From Brachynemurus nebulosus (taxonomy: Eukaryota > Arthropoda > Insecta > Neuroptera > Myrmeleontidae), in the NCBI GenBank assembly GCA_035578155.1, contig JAPWDM010000008.1, positions 30,413,780-30,477,779 of the forward strand: a stretch of DNA of 64,000 nucleotides, given 5' to 3'. This document shows positions 1-13,133 of this stretch, in pieces. A model generated the notes under the pieces. The model did no database searches. It was not told the DNA's origin and worked only from the letters and a program-made list of their open reading frames with translations. Numbering within the stretch: the first letter of the stretch is position 1; every line of letters starts with the position of its first letter. A program made the position numbers and the translations under genes.

Positions 1-1966
1 CTAGCCGTGTATTTTCTGCTGGCATAGCATTTTGTTACTTATTATTTTAGTAACATGCAACGCAAATTTGCACCAGATCCTATGCGTCGTTTTCTGGCAA
101 TTGACGGCAAAAAATTTTATTGTGATCGAAAGCGAATATAATATACGTGATTCGAAGTCAAATTTCGGGAAAACGATTAGCCGTGTATTTTCTGCTGGCA
201 TGGCAGTTTGTTACTTATTATGTTAGTAACATTCAAACAAAAATTGAACCAGATCCTATGCGTCCTTTTCTGGCAACTGACGGCAAAAAATTTTATTGTG
301 ATACAAAGCGAATATAATATACTTGTTTCGAAGTCAAATTTCGGGAAAACGATCAGCCGTGTATTTTGTAATGGCATGGAATTTTGTTACTTATTATATT
401 AGTAAAATCCAACCAAAATTTGAACCAGATCCTATGCGTCGTTTTCTGGCAATTGACGGCAAAAAATATTATCCGGGCACAAAGCGCCTATAATACTTGA
501 TTCGAAGTCAAATTTCGGGAAAACGACTAGCCGTGTATTTTCTGCTGGCATGGCATTTTGTTACTTATTATGTTAGTAAAATTCAAACAAAATTTGAACC
601 AGATCCCATGCGTCGTTTTCTGGCAATTGACGGCAAAAAATTCTTCTGTGATACAAAGCGAATATAATGTACTCGATTCAAAGTCAAATTTCGGGAAAAC
701 GATCAGCCGTGTATTTTCTGCTGGCATGGAAGTTTGTTACCTATTATATTAGTAAAATCAAACCACAATTTGAACCAGGTCCTATGCGTCGTTTTCTGAC
801 AATTGACGGCAAAAAATTTTATTCTGGCACAAAGCGCCTATAATACTTGATTCGAAGTCAAATTTCGGGAAAACGACCAGCCGTGTATTTTCTGCTGGCA
901 TGGAATTTTGTTACTTATTATGTTAGTAAAATTCAAACAAAATTTGAACCAGATCCTATGCGTCGTTTTCTGGCAATTGACGGCAAAAAATTTTATTCTG
1001 GCACAAAGCGCCTATAATACTTGATTCGAAGTCAAATTTCGGGAAAACGACTAGCCGTGTATTTTCTGCTGGCATAGCATTTTGTTACTTATTATTTTAG
1101 TAACATGCAACGCACCTTTGCACCAGATCCTATGCGTCGTTTTCTGGCAATTGACGGTTAAAAGTTTTATTCTGGCACAAAGCGCCTATAATACTTGATT
1201 CGAAGTCAAATTTCGGGAAAACGACCAGCCGTGTATTTTCTGCTGGCATGGAATTTTGTTACTTATTATGTTAGTAAAATTCAAACAAAATTTGAACCAG
1301 ATCCTATGCGTCGTTTTCTGGCAATTGACGGCAAAAAATTTTATTCTGGCACAAAGCGCCTATAATACTTGATTCGAAGTCAAATTTCGGGAAAACGACC
1401 AGCCGTGTATTTTCTGCTGGCATGGAATTTTGTTACTTATTATGTTAGTAAAATTCAAACAAAATTTGAACCAGATCCTATGCGTCGTTTCCTGGCAATT
1501 GACGGCAAAAAATTTTATTCTGGCACAAAGCGCCTATAATACTTGATTCGAAGCCAAATTTCAGGAAAACTACTAGCCGTGTATTTTCTGCTGGCATGGC
1601 ATTTTGTTACCTATGATGTTAGTAAAATTCAAAAAAAATTTGAACCCGATCCTATGCGTCGTTTTCTGGCAATTGACGGCAAAAAATTTTATTGTGATAC
1701 AAAGCGAATATAATATACTTGTTTCGAAGTCAAATTTCGGGAAAACGATCAGCCGTGTATTTTCTGCTGGCATAGTGGTTTGTTGCCTATTATATTAATA
1801 ATAACCAGTGAAAATTTGAACAAGATCCTATGCGTCCTTTTCTGGCAACTGACGCCAAAAAATTTTATTGTGATACAAAGCGAATATAATATATTTGTTT
1901 CGAAGTCAAATTTCGGGAAAACGATCAGCCGTGTATTTTCTGCTGGCATAGTGGTTTGTTGCCTAT
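1..1966 (+). repeat. 174/176-bp satellite array, forward block
   Basis: About eleven head-to-tail monomers. The landmark CCGTGTATTTTCTGCTGGCA recurs at 5, 181, 357, 531, 707, 881, 1055, 1229, 1403, 1577, 1753 and 1929, so spacing is 174 or 176 bp. Two monomer subtypes explain the difference: one has TCTGGCACAAAGCGCC before the end, the other GTGATACAAAGCGAAT plus two extra bases. The block runs off the left edge of the window, so its true size is unknown. Each monomer carries similar 64-66 codon open frames on both strands, which come from repetition and not from coding. Monomer length near 170 bp is common for centromeric or heterochromatic satellites, but location in the chromosome is inference. 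Confidence 0.97.
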
Positions 1967-3499
1967 TATACCGTTTTTGCCGTCAATTGCCAGAAAACGA
2001 CGCACAGGATCGGGTTCAAATTTTGTTTGAATTTTACTAACATCATAGGTAGCAAAATGCCATGCCAGCAGAAAATACACGGCTAGTAGTTTTCCCGAAA
2101 TTTGGCTTCGAATCAAGTATTATAGGCGCTTTGTGCCAGAATAAAATTTTTTGCCGTCAATTGCCAGAAAACGACGCATAGGATCTGGTTCAAATTTTGT
2201 TTGAATTTTACTAACATAATAAGTAACAAAATTCCATGCCAGCAGAAAATACACGGCTGGTCGTTTTCCCGAAATTTGACTTCGAATCAAGTATTATAGG
2301 CGCTTTGTGCCAGAATAAAACTTTTAACCGTCAATTGCCAGAAAACGACGCATAGGATCTGGTGCAAATGTGCGTTGCATGTTACTAAAATAATAAGTAA
2401 CAAAATGCTATGCCAGCAGAAAATACACGGCTAGTCGTTTTCCCGAAATTTGACTTCGAATCAAGTATTATAGGCGCTTTGTGCCAGAATAAAATTTTTT
2501 GCCGTCAATTGCCAGAAAACGACGCATAGGATCTGGTTCAAATTTTGGTTGGATTTGACTAATATAATAAGTAACAAAATTCCATGCCAGCAGAAAATAC
2601 ACGGCTGATCGTTTTCCCGAAAGTTGACTTCGAAACAAGTATATTATATTCGCTTTGTATCACAATAAAATTTTTTGCCGTCAATTGCCAGAAAACGACG
2701 CATAGGATCGGGTTCAAATTTTGTTTGAATTTTACTAACATCATAGGTAACAAAATGCCATGCCAGCAGAAAATACACGGCTAGTAGTTTTCCCGAAATT
2801 TGGCTTCGAATCAAGTATTATAGGCGCTTTGTGCCAGAATAAAATTTTTTGCCGTCAATTGCCAGAAAACGACGCATAGGATCTTGTTCAAATTTTGTTT
2901 GAATTTTACTAACATAATAAGTAACAAAATTCCATGCCAGCAGAAAATACACGGCTGGTCGTTTTCCCGAAATTTGACTTCGAATCAAGTATTATAGGCG
3001 CTTTGTGCCAGAATAAAACTTTTAACCGTCAATTGCCAGAAAACGACGCATAGGATCTGGTGCAAATGTGCGTTGCATGTTACTAAAATAATAAGTAACA
3101 AAATGCTATGCCAGCAGAAAATACACGGCTAGTCGTTTTCCCGAAATTTGACTTCGAATCAAGTATTATAGGCGCTTTGTGCCAGAATAAAATTTTTTGC
3201 CGTCAATTGCCAGAAAACGACGCATAGGATCTGGTTCAAATTTTGGTTGGATTTGACTAATATAATAAGTAACAAAATTCCATGCCAGCAGAAAATACAC
3301 GGCTGATCGTTTTCCCGAAATTTGACTTCGAAACAAGTATATTATATTCGCTTTGTATCACAATAAAATTTTTTGCCGTCAGTTGCCAGAAAACGACGCA
3401 TAGGATCTGGTTCAAATTTTCGTTGCATGTTACTAAAATAATAAGTAACAAAATGCCATGCCAGCAGAAAATACACGGCTACCCGTTTTCCCGAAATTT
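1967..3499 (-). repeat. 174/176-bp satellite array, inverted block with 698-bp higher-order repeat
   Basis: The same satellite continues in reverse orientation after an abrupt junction near 1967. The reverse landmark GCCAGCAGAAAATACACGG recurs at 2064, 2238, 2412, 2586, 2762, 2936, 3110, 3284 and 3460, giving spacings 174, 174, 174, 176, 174, 174, 174, 176. The four-monomer pattern therefore repeats with a 698-bp period, and corresponding monomers share private variants; for example the two at 2412 and 3110 both have GCTATGCC and GTGCGTTGCATG. The array stops at about 3499, where CCCGAAATTT passes into unique DNA. Confidence 0.96.
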
Positions 3500-5514
3500 T
3501 GGTTCTAACTTACGATAACTGATGTATGCGCGATACAAAATTTAACAATTTTTATATTTTATCATTTATTTTCCAATATTTAATGCGCGAAAAATTTTCT
3601 GAATTTTTCCTGTACATTAGTTTATTAGTTGGATGAAGTATCGATGTGATTTTCAAAACGTTAAGTCCTTTCAGTTTTGAAATTTTTTCATTTTATTTTG
3701 GAACAAAATTGTTAGTTGATTTTGGTTCGTTCAATATGTCGTGAGTACGTACATGTTACAAACGAAACGGGAAGTTGAGTTCAGTTAGTCGATATGTGCT
3801 AACTGTTCGGCTGTTCAAATATCGTTTTGTTATTCTCAAATAATATTTTTTACGCATGGTGTTGACGCAGCGATTTTTTTCTGCTATTTTTTTCTGCTAA
3901 AAACACCATCGTTACAGAATATTGTTATGTAGTTACCACAAAACATTATATCTGTATGTTATGCATACAGAGCTTGTGCTTGTGCATGTGTCATATCGTC
4001 ATATATGATGTGTCGTGTATATGGGTGATTGCTATACGTACCACCTATGTACTGATCTATGACAACAATGCATACACAGTTGGTGATTGAAATTTAGTAG
4101 TCTGATTTGACCTTGTATGTATATTACGTACGTTTACACATCAAAATCTACCCGAATATTAATTTCAATAATTAATATTTCATTTTAAGGTTCATCAACA
4201 CGATTTTTTTTGTGCAATTATATAAATTGCATATTTCAAAAAATATTTTTAAACATTTTTTATTATGGTATCTACTCTTATAATATACTTACTATAATTT
4301 TTAAAATGAAAAAATGCTGTTTAGAATATTTTTCCTAATAGCTCTGTGTTAAAAATTTGACTTTTAATCGTCAATTACTTTAAGAAACGATCTATGAAGG
4401 CCTTAAAATCTTTGAGGGAAGATAACTATATAATTAAACTTCTAAATTCTCTGAAATTAAAATTTTTATCTACTATTAGGTTTGATGCACGAACGTCCTT
4501 AAAGGATATGCAAAAAAAAAATTATAAACCTTTCAGACTATCACAACTCTATATAATCACTTAAAAAAAGTTTTGCTTCTTTCATCCAAAACCTCACCGC
4601 ACGCTACTGATGTGTTATGTCTAATTTCCTACTTTCCACATAATTTTATCATCTTCATATGTTTCTTACAATAAAATTAATTAAGTATTTATCCGAACAA
4701 TCCAATAAAATAGTCTGTCTTATATATGCACGTCGCACCGTCTGTAAATGACAGTGTAAATTATTTTAAATGAAATACGTAAACGGAGCATGATTGTGCG
4801 AAAAAATGACAACAATGGACGATATTGTGGACCATACTACGGTCGGTCATCGCCAACCATAGAATCTTTAGCCAACACAAAATTACAATTCTATTATTTA
4901 TTATAATAAATAAAATGGAATTGTAGTAGGTTATACAATGTACCAAGAGAACAGATGAAGGTGACACAACAGTTTAAGTGATATTAGATTATGGACGGAA
5001 ATAGTTCTACTTTTAACACTTTGTTCAGACCGGACGCATATGTAGTTTGTTGTATTTACTACGTATCGTTTCGGTGTGAACGAGGCTTAAATAAAAAATT
5101 AAAAAGACACGATTGCCCTGCTAAAAAGTGCACTAAGAAATGACCGTATTCGGGCCTACGAAAATATGTTTCGAAAAAAAAAATGTGCCTCAACTCCGAA
5201 AAAATTTCTGCAATAACTTGTTTCTGATTTGTTAGTTCTCTTTTTACTACAGTGATCATATTTTTTAAAATTTTTATTATCTAGTTTTTATTCCATACCG
5301 TTTAGAACACTTCTACTAATTTTTCAAGACGTCACGTAGTTATGTTACCCAAGGTAACATAAGGATTCTAAAGATATCACACACAGTAAAATTGGTTCAG
5401 GCGTTTAAAAGTTATGGTAGATTGAAGAAACACACATTTGACTCCCTATTTTAACTCTAAAAATTTTTTTTTGTAATTGTTGAAGAGCTATATATGTGAA
5501 CGTCATCAAAACCT
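3500..5514. other. AT-rich intergenic DNA, no gene seen
   Basis: No frame shows a recognisable protein or splice structure. Low-complexity TG/CA-rich stretches occur around 3960-4080. A small perfect hairpin lies at 5341-5361 (TATGTTACC, 3-nt loop, GGTAACATA). Short frames at 4761-4967 and 5059-5259 on the minus strand look like chance openings. Confidence 0.6.
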
Positions 5515-5632
5515 AACATTATACCAAATTTCAAATTCCTACGTTATACAGTTTTCGAGAAATACCTCTGTGACGGACACGAGAATCATCATATAAGGGT
5601 TTCGCTTTTCCTTTTAAGGTACACAACCTTAA
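5515..5632 (+). repeat. Dispersed repeat, copy 1 (reverse copy at 42160-42275)
   Basis: The order of motifs ACCAAATTT, CTACGTTA, TTTTCGAGA, ACCTCTGTGA, then CTTTTCCTTTTAAGGTAC is matched in reverse complement at 42160-42275 (there with TTTTCCTTTTAGAGTAGGTAC). The two copies are diverged but collinear for over 100 bp. The family is not identified; similar pieces are widespread in insect repeats. No coding capacity is visible. Confidence 0.7.
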
Positions 5633-5904
5633 AAATGTCAGAAATGTCCCCCATATACCATATGGTGTATCGTACAAATGGTTCAATACCACTTTGGACA
5701 ACTAAGACAGTACCTACCGATATTTGGTCAATGCACATTTGATTTTCAGAGGTACAATTATTCTTGTCAGTACACTTGATAAAGGTGACAACAGTTTAAG
5801 CGACAACAAACACTTTCAGATCAAACTAGGGATGTTACAAATATCCGCATTCCGCACTCGTCGCCGCACCCGCATCCACGAGTGCGGAACACCTACATAC
5901 AATA

Positions 5905-6845
5905 CCGTAGACCGGGGTGAACAGGGACGAAATCAGACTTCACACCGTATTTTTTTGTATTTATTTTATGAGTACCTAATCTTTAATATATTAAAAATTT
6001 ACGCAAGGAACTTTGTCACAGTATCCAAAAAATTTTAAAAATATCGGTGGTTTTTGAAAAGATAACAAAAATCGTACAATTTCTTCTCTATGAAACATTG
6101 GGGTAAAAGAGATGATAAAAGGGTGAATGGGGACAACTCGTAGGGTCGACCAAAAATGAAATTCTAATATAAAATAATTTCGAATTTTTTGTATTTACAC
6201 ATTCAAAAAAGAAATAATACTTGATGATTTTCTGTTGAAATAAACGTAGAATCTAAAATAAAGTTTATAAAATATAGTTATGCTGAAAGTGTTTATAAAA
6301 ATATCGAATGACTTGATAACCTTGAAAGTGCTCTCTTCTATTTTCCAACACATGCTTCATCCGTCCCTAATCACCCCATATTCGTCCCTTTATACTTTTA
6401 TATAATGCCCCTATTAATCTATATACTGTCTCTATTCACACATTTTCCATCCTTATTAACTTCCAAGTTAGCCCAAATGTCAAGTCCTCATTATTTCCTC
6501 TTAAAAAAATAAAAACAACTAAAAGTCTGCAGTCTTCTTTTTTCAGATATGTTCCAAAAAAATTAAATTTTCGATTAAACAACAATTTATTCATAAGAAC
6601 ACCGAAATAAATAATTTTTAGATAAAGTTTTAAGGAACAAAAAATAGCACTGTTTGAAAACGTCAATCTAAACTAAGTTTTAATATTTTTTATTGAACTT
6701 CAAGCCTAGTCATTGTTGTTACCCGAAAGAATAATCATTATACTATAATCTAAGTAAGATATATGTTCGCATTTACATTTAGTATTTTTAAATTAAGTTC
6801 ATGAATAACATTTTTCGTTTTGTCCCTATTCGTCCCGTTCTACGG
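5905..6845. mobile_element. TA-flanked MITE, 941 bp
   Basis: Terminal inverted repeats of about 30 bp: the left end begins CCGTAGACCGGGGTGAACAG and the right end, read in reverse, begins CCGTAGAACGGGACGAATAG; both are flanked by TA (5903-5904 and 6846-6847). Related GGGAC/GTCCC pieces recur inside at about 6110-6135 and 6360-6430, suggesting subterminal binding motifs. No transposase-like frame is present, so it is non-autonomous. The superfamily is not assigned; a TA duplication fits Tc1/mariner/pogo-type elements. Confidence 0.75.
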
Positions 6846-7108
6846 TAGCTTCTTAAATTAGAATTTGTATTCGCATCAGGCTTGTCAACTGTTAAATTTT
6901 CAACGACCGAACAGCAACATTTGCCAGGGAATTTTTTGATCTAATGAGCAAAAAAAATCGAAACTATTTAGTACGCTGATTTCGTTTTGAAAATTTCCCG
7001 TGACCTTGAAGCAGCAACTCTCAACTGTTTACCTACACATACCCTTGATGAGCAAAAAAAAAAAACCGGAACTACTCATACCAAACAATAAACGCCCCTT
7101 TCAATTTG

Positions 7109-7143
7109 TCAATTGACCGGACATTTGCTGTCCAGTCAATTGA
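7109..7143. repeat. Long hairpin
   Basis: TCAATTGACCGGACA (7109-7123) and TGTCCAGTCAATTGA (7129-7143) are inverted repeats with one mismatch around a 5-nt loop. The function is unknown; it lies in the right part of the hAT-like remnant. Confidence 0.7.
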
Positions 7144-7286
7144 TAAATTAATACCTGCTTCGTTCTGTCGTCGGTAAAAAGAACTACCTTGGCTTTCGTT
7201 TCAATTAGTATGCATTAAATTCTAATATTCGCATATGCAAAAATCGTTTCCGTTTTTTGAGAAATTCGCATTCGCATTCAATCCTA

Positions 7287-10200
7287 CTTCAGGCAACATT
7301 TTAGAGCGTCTAGTGTAGCGTGTAATATTTACGTGACCATTCATTTCTGCATCCATTACCTCTCCCCACCATCTCCGGTACCTCAAATTTGCTCGTCGTT
7401 AAGCGTTGTTCGTTGTACCTTTGCTACAATCACGACGACGTGATCATTTTTATAATCAACTATTAAAGCGCCAGACGGTGAATAGGTATAAAAAGTTTCG
7501 TAAAAAATGTGACAACATTGCCATAAAATGAAATATGACTGCAATGGAGCATCAACGACAAACTCTGTAACACACCGTATAACATCTTTCCCTTTTTGCG
7601 TCACACCGCATCATCCATCTCATTTCCTCTCGTTGTGATTAATACGAAATTGTGAATGAATCAAATCAAATTAAGAATAAAAAAAAATACAAGACCAATC
7701 TCTCCTTTTTTGTACTTTAATAAAAAAAATTTTTTTAAATGATTTGTACACAAAGTGATGCTCAAATTGAACGAAGAATTGAGTAAAGTGGCCTTTCTTG
7801 TTGTACGATTTTATTAAATTGACCTATTTTCTTAATAGAAATGGCTCTGAATAACTGTTTGAATTGGGCGGAAATTATTTTTCTACAACTAACACGTACC
7901 AGCACATATTATTGTACCTTATAATAGACTATGATACATAAAATTGTACACAAAGGGTTAAAAAAAATGTCGAACAAAAATAATACCGAAAAACCTCCCA
8001 ATTTTAGTCACATACTGAATTAACTAAACTTTACCAAACTAACTGAACTTTAGTTACTAACTTTACCATACCACACTTTGTGTTAAAGAAACTAAAAACT
8101 GTCAGCTTTTGTTACCTATAGCATTTTTGTTAGTGAAGTGAAGTGTTATACGAATTAATTTAGGAGTTATGGTTATTTTTCCCTGTGTACTGTATATATT
8201 TTCAGTGTTAAATTCAAATTTTTAATATAAATTACTCGAAACTACTTTCTTCGATACAGTTCACATAATATCTCAAATTCTAATGTACCGATTTACTTGG
8301 AATTTGGTACAGACCTTGTCAATACTATCAAAATTGGTCCGATGTAGGAGTCTTGGGAATTTTTTTTTAATATTTTTAAAAAATTTCCGAAGTTGAAAAA
8401 AGGAGGCGAAAAAATAATTTTTTTAAGGTGGTTGGTCGACAAAACGATTATTTCAAAGGATTTTAACGAAACTTCTCTAGATATTTATTTAATCCAATAC
8501 TAATTTAATACGAGCCCTTACCGAAAAAAAATTGACCACCCCAGTTTTGAGAAAAACGATTTCAAAGTTTTGTAATTTTAACACGGGCTCTTATGGAAAA
8601 ATTTAATTTTTTTGAATAAAATGAACACGTGTCAAAGGAATTTGATAAAAATTTAATATGTTATAAAATACAAAGCTACAAACCATGCTTAATAAGAAAT
8701 AAAAATTATTGACCACGCCGTTTTTGAAATATAATTATAAACATCATTTTACAACGTCTTTACAACGCTTTTTCAACAATTCTTTTAAATTGCTACAACG
8801 TAAACTTCGCGGAAATTCAAAAAAACAAGTGGTATACAAATATAATAACTGAAGAATATTAATACATTATTTAATTTTTGATAAAAGAAAAATTTTTTGC
8901 TGAAATATACTTTTGTACTTGACTATTTTAGAACAACTGCGTTAAATGGGCGCTATTTTGTGAAAAAATTAATTTTTACAAATCGCCTACGTCCAACTAA
9001 TTCTACATCCTTGTTTATTAAGAATGAACTAAAATTTTATGTTTCAATCACCAGGAGGGTTGAAATTACGTCAACCAGGAGACACCTTTGTTTTTGAGTC
9101 CCCACTTTGCCGATCTGTACCGATTTCAATTTTGAATTTTTTTTAAATTTTTATACTTTTCAAATATCTATAAAAAAAACTTAAAAAATGGATACTAAAA
9201 ATGTTTAGTTTTTTTTTCTTTTTATTACGCCCGTAATATCACCTCAAAATCGAGCCTCTAGACTAGAATACCCCCTTAAAATAGTTAAATTAATTCCGTC
9301 TTCATTTTAGTCAAATTTGAATCGAAAATTATAGTGTCAAGTTACATAATGTCTACGGTAACACATTGAATACATAATGATGACAACAATTGATTTTTAT
9401 GTAATGAATTATGTAGAAAATTCTACGTCGAAAATTCTCTTTTATCTTTGCTCAAGATGCCACTTGACATTTTAAAATATTTTTTTCGTCAGAAAGTATT
9501 TTTAAAATAAGTATTAATTTTTAACGAATCAGCTTTCAGATCAATTACGTTGTATTTAGTAATGTCGAAATTGTCGACATTGAAATGTCGATTGTTTTTT
9601 CGTATCGTACGATGAATGAAGGAAGTACTTGTTAGAAGTGTATAATAGAGTAATCGTTTTGCTAAAAGGTTTATACTGAAAAATTCTGTAAAATGATTCC
9701 TTTTTTAAATTTGTGATCTTTGAGAATTGTTTAATTAAAATACATTTTTTTGAAATATAATTATATTAAGTTAATGGGAAATCAATGTTAACAACTAGTA
9801 GACTTACATTTATTATTCATTTAAGTTCTCTGACGATTCTTGGAAAATATGCTTTGCCATTTTTTCAGGCAAAATTTGTTGTTTTAGTTTCGACAATCAA
9901 GTTACCAATCAATGGGTGGACTATCAATGGTACCCAAGATCTTAAAAACATCGAATTTTGATGAGGTGAAGCTAGAACTGTTTTTTCAGTTGTCAATTTT
10001 TCTTTTTAAATAGTAGAATTATCATAAAAAAATGAGAATTGTCTTCAATTTCTTTTGATGTCAACTTTAAAAATATAAAAGCAAGAAATTTTGTAACGAA
10101 AAATTCAATTTTCTCGATTCGTACCGAGGCAACCGCAATCCTAAGAAAATCAAAATTTTTAATTTTTTAAATTTGGGATACCCCGTTTCTATATTACGGT

Positions 10201-12051
10201 AATGGGAATGCATTGGATGTGAGAAACAGTGGAAATTTCACTGTGCTTGCACGGAAGTTTCGTCCCCAGTTTCAATGGCGATAATATTAATTCCCTGATT
10301 TTTTTTCCGTTTTTCAAGAAAGTGATCACCTGTTTTATGTCTTTATTAACCACAAGCCAGATTTTATGTAAAAAATTATTGTTTAAAATTCCGAGGGAAA
10401 ATTTCGACACCCTAATAGTTTCATTAAATCCATATGTCTGTCTGTCCGTCCGTCACATCACAAAATTCCTGCATCTTTCGAGATACTGAGATATAAGACA
10501 ATATTTCCCAAATTTTCAAGTCCAAATCATTAAGAAGAATGCTGGAAGCTAAATAAAATTTTTATTTTTCCAAGTAATTCCAAAAATAGTTCCATATAGA
10601 TATTTATCTTTCGCTTTGGACGCTTTGGACAACGTGATGTCATCACCACTACTGCTGATGACATTATAACATTTAAGTTAAACGTCACAAGAGAGCATTT
10701 AGTTAAGTTACTTTGGCAAACTTCGGTCAACTGGAGAAAAATTGTAATTTTTGCTGTTATAAGTTCCTTGAAGAAATGAATTTTTCCTAAAAATTTCTTT
10801 TTTCGTATTCAGACGAACACAAATCACAATTTTGAAGCTACTACTTACTCTGATGTCTTCAATAAAATCCCATAGTACCAATAGTTTCTTGCCTTGGTAT
10901 AATTCAAATTATTCCAGAAAAGACAGTTAGTTGAAAAGCATCACATATGATTCCACGGGGGATCAAACCACTCACTGATGATTCTATTTGCAACGTAGTG
11001 TGATTTACACACTTATACATTTCTATTAGCATCAATGAATCACATCAAATCTACAAACAGACGAAAATAAAAATAGAAGAAAAAATGTCCCCGTTTTCTC
11101 AGAAACACTTAATCGTCGATTTCATAGCCATATCGTAATATTTTTATCATATCTTCTTGGTGCTTGGTTCCCACTCGTTCTCATATGTACCATCTTTAAA
11201 TTTATTGAAGCACACTTAATAGCGCAAAGGAGTACATTACACAGGAACATACATATCTATTATACACACATACGCATACATACGACGCTTGTCGACAGCA
11301 TCGGGAGCATAGATATACAAGACTCCAATTTCCTATTTCATAACTACCGTGTTCGTTCGCCCGTCGCCAGACGACACCCCTACCAAACGATTATGATACA
11401 TACAACGAAACACATCATTTGTATCTACACAAACATATGAATGTGTTTGTGCAATATGGTGATGTATGATTGCGCACTTTACATATAAATATAGTATATA
11501 CTGTCATGGCCGACCTATGGCTTATGGCTAACAACCAACAATTAAAAATAAATTTATTTATTTTAAGAAAGATATCCCTTTTTGAGAATTTTTCTCTTCA
11601 ATAGAATTTTTACACTTAAATACGGCACACTTCATATTTTTTTCTGTTTAAATTTCACGAGCTGATAAAAAAAACAATGACACTAAGAACGATGTGACCC
11701 TTATGACGAACAGTAACAGACGAAATCAGAAGTGGTGTAAATTGCGCAACATTGCACCTTACGAACGACAGATTTTTATATGTACACTGCTTCTATAGTG
11801 TTCTGTGGTCGACAGCGTCGAGAGTTGGGCGCTCGCGTCCGGGAATCACATATACAGAGAGTAAGCAGAAGACGGAAGGAACTACAACAGATACGGGTTA
11901 CGTCATATTAATCTTTGACTTCTCTCGCCAACCAAACAGAGCTCTAGCTAGCTATGTAGTAGAAGAGAACACAGCAGACTTGGTAAATTTTCTGATGCAA
12001 TGCAGTAATAAGTTAAACACCAACAATTTTAAGTATATATAGTTTTACATA
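7287..12051. other. AT-rich intergenic DNA, no gene seen
   Basis: Mostly degenerate AT-rich sequence. Between 8320 and 8730 there are loosely similar blocks containing GACCACCCCAGTTTTGAG, GACCACGCCGTTTTTGA and TACGAGCCCTTA, suggesting an old repeat. The stretch 10150-10560 includes GTCTGTCTGTCCGTCCGTC, a phrase common in arthropod dispersed repeats. The stretch 11220-11480 is richer in CA/TA dinucleotides with somewhat higher GC. A frame of 96 codons at 11752-12042 has no recognisable domain and is treated as chance. Confidence 0.55.
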
Positions 12052-13133
12052 GGGTTGGGCGGGGTAAAAAAAAGACACTGCTCGAGCGGGGTAAAAAAAG
12101 ACATACTTATATTAAACTCAACAGTGTTAAATTCAAAAAATTAAAATATTACAACAAAATACATTAGTATTTTAAGCTGTTTGGGCCAAAAAATTATTTT
12201 TTAGAACGGGCTTTATAACATAAAAAAATTTTCTCCCAAACCTCTGTTATTCATGAGCGAAAAACTTTCATTCCACGACGATAAACTTTTTCAGTAATTA
12301 AAAAATCTGATAAGATAGAGTGCTGTATTTTTTTCTTGTTCTTCTACATGCTTTAGTAATGTAAAGTACAAAGTTTTATTTAAATGGTCCGACTGTTTGT
12401 AATTTTTTTTTATATGTTAAAAAAAAAAGAAAAAAGTGGGGCAAAAAAAAAGACAAAACAAGGGGTTAACATTTAGAAAAATTAAAAATTATTGACAAGG
12501 ATTTTCATTTTAAAACTATATAACGGCATGTTGATGTATATTTTATGGATTAAAAAAATACTAATTCTTCAATAAAACAATTTTTTTGTTAGTGAGCAGA
12601 CGGTTTTTCAAGGATATCAATTTCAGCTCATTCGAAAATTTGTATTTTTGACCCACGAAAATTTATTTATGTTTTTATAATGTATAACTATGCTTTACTG
12701 CACACGTTTAGTATTTTTAACTCATTCATAGATTATTTTGATTTATTTTTTTACTTTATTTAAAGTGGTGTGAAAAGAGCCTCAAATTAACATATTTGGT
12801 TTTTTTAATGAGCTACAATAAATTTTGTATTAGTTGTACGTTTGTAAAAAAAAAAAATTATTTTAATAATTTGTTACTGCTTAATCTTAGCTAAAGTTTT
12901 TGGTAAAATACGTAAAATTTAAATATATCTATAAAAAATTTTGTAGTAGACAGAGTTGTGAAATAAAAAGTCCTGTGCTGCTAATTACCCAAGCTGTCTA
13001 TTTTTTACCCTTCCAATCATGTACTTGCACCATCCTATTAGTTAGAGGTCTGTCTTTTATTTACCCTCCACTGTCTTTTTTTTACCCCATTTGGCGGGTA
13101 AAAAAAAAAGTTTTTATTTTTTTATAGATTTAT
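12052..13133 (+). mobile_element. GGGGTAAAAAAAGAC-motif element, copy A (truncated)
   Basis: The start, after TA, is GGGTTGGGCGGGGTAAAA. The whole length matches the reverse complement of 32283-33398. The motif GGGGTAAAAAAAGAC or close variants recur at 12063, 12098 and 12437, and in the opposite orientation at about 13000, 13050 and 13075. Similarity to copy B stops at 13133 (ATAGATTTATG), so the other terminus is missing or replaced. No transposase is visible; the frame at 12900-13127 is a by-product of the A/T-rich motif. Confidence 0.85.

Larger units (their letters stand above)
5827..7286. mobile_element. hAT-like remnant with nested MITE
   Basis: The left end TAGGGATGTTACAAATATCC and the right end reading inward as TAGGATTGAATGCGAATGCG resemble the TAGGGATGTAACG-type termini of hAT elements, and both ends are rich in ATTCGCATTCGC. 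Just inside the left end is a hairpin of CCGCACTCGT and ACGAGTGCGG (5851-5887). The flanking octamers do not match, so boundaries are uncertain. The interior is disrupted by the element at 5905-6845. No transposase is seen. Confidence 0.4.

Noticed and set aside
1..3499. CRISPR-like regular spacing
   Set aside because: The repeat unit itself fills the whole 174-176 bp; there are no unique spacers.
1..3518. Many 63-86 codon frames on both strands with near-identical products
   Set aside because: They recur once per satellite monomer in both orientations and reflect tandem repetition of a non-coding unit, not a gene family.
11752..12042. 96-codon frame
   Set aside because: No domain, no homologous pattern and no sign of codon bias; best explained by chance in a slightly GC-richer patch.
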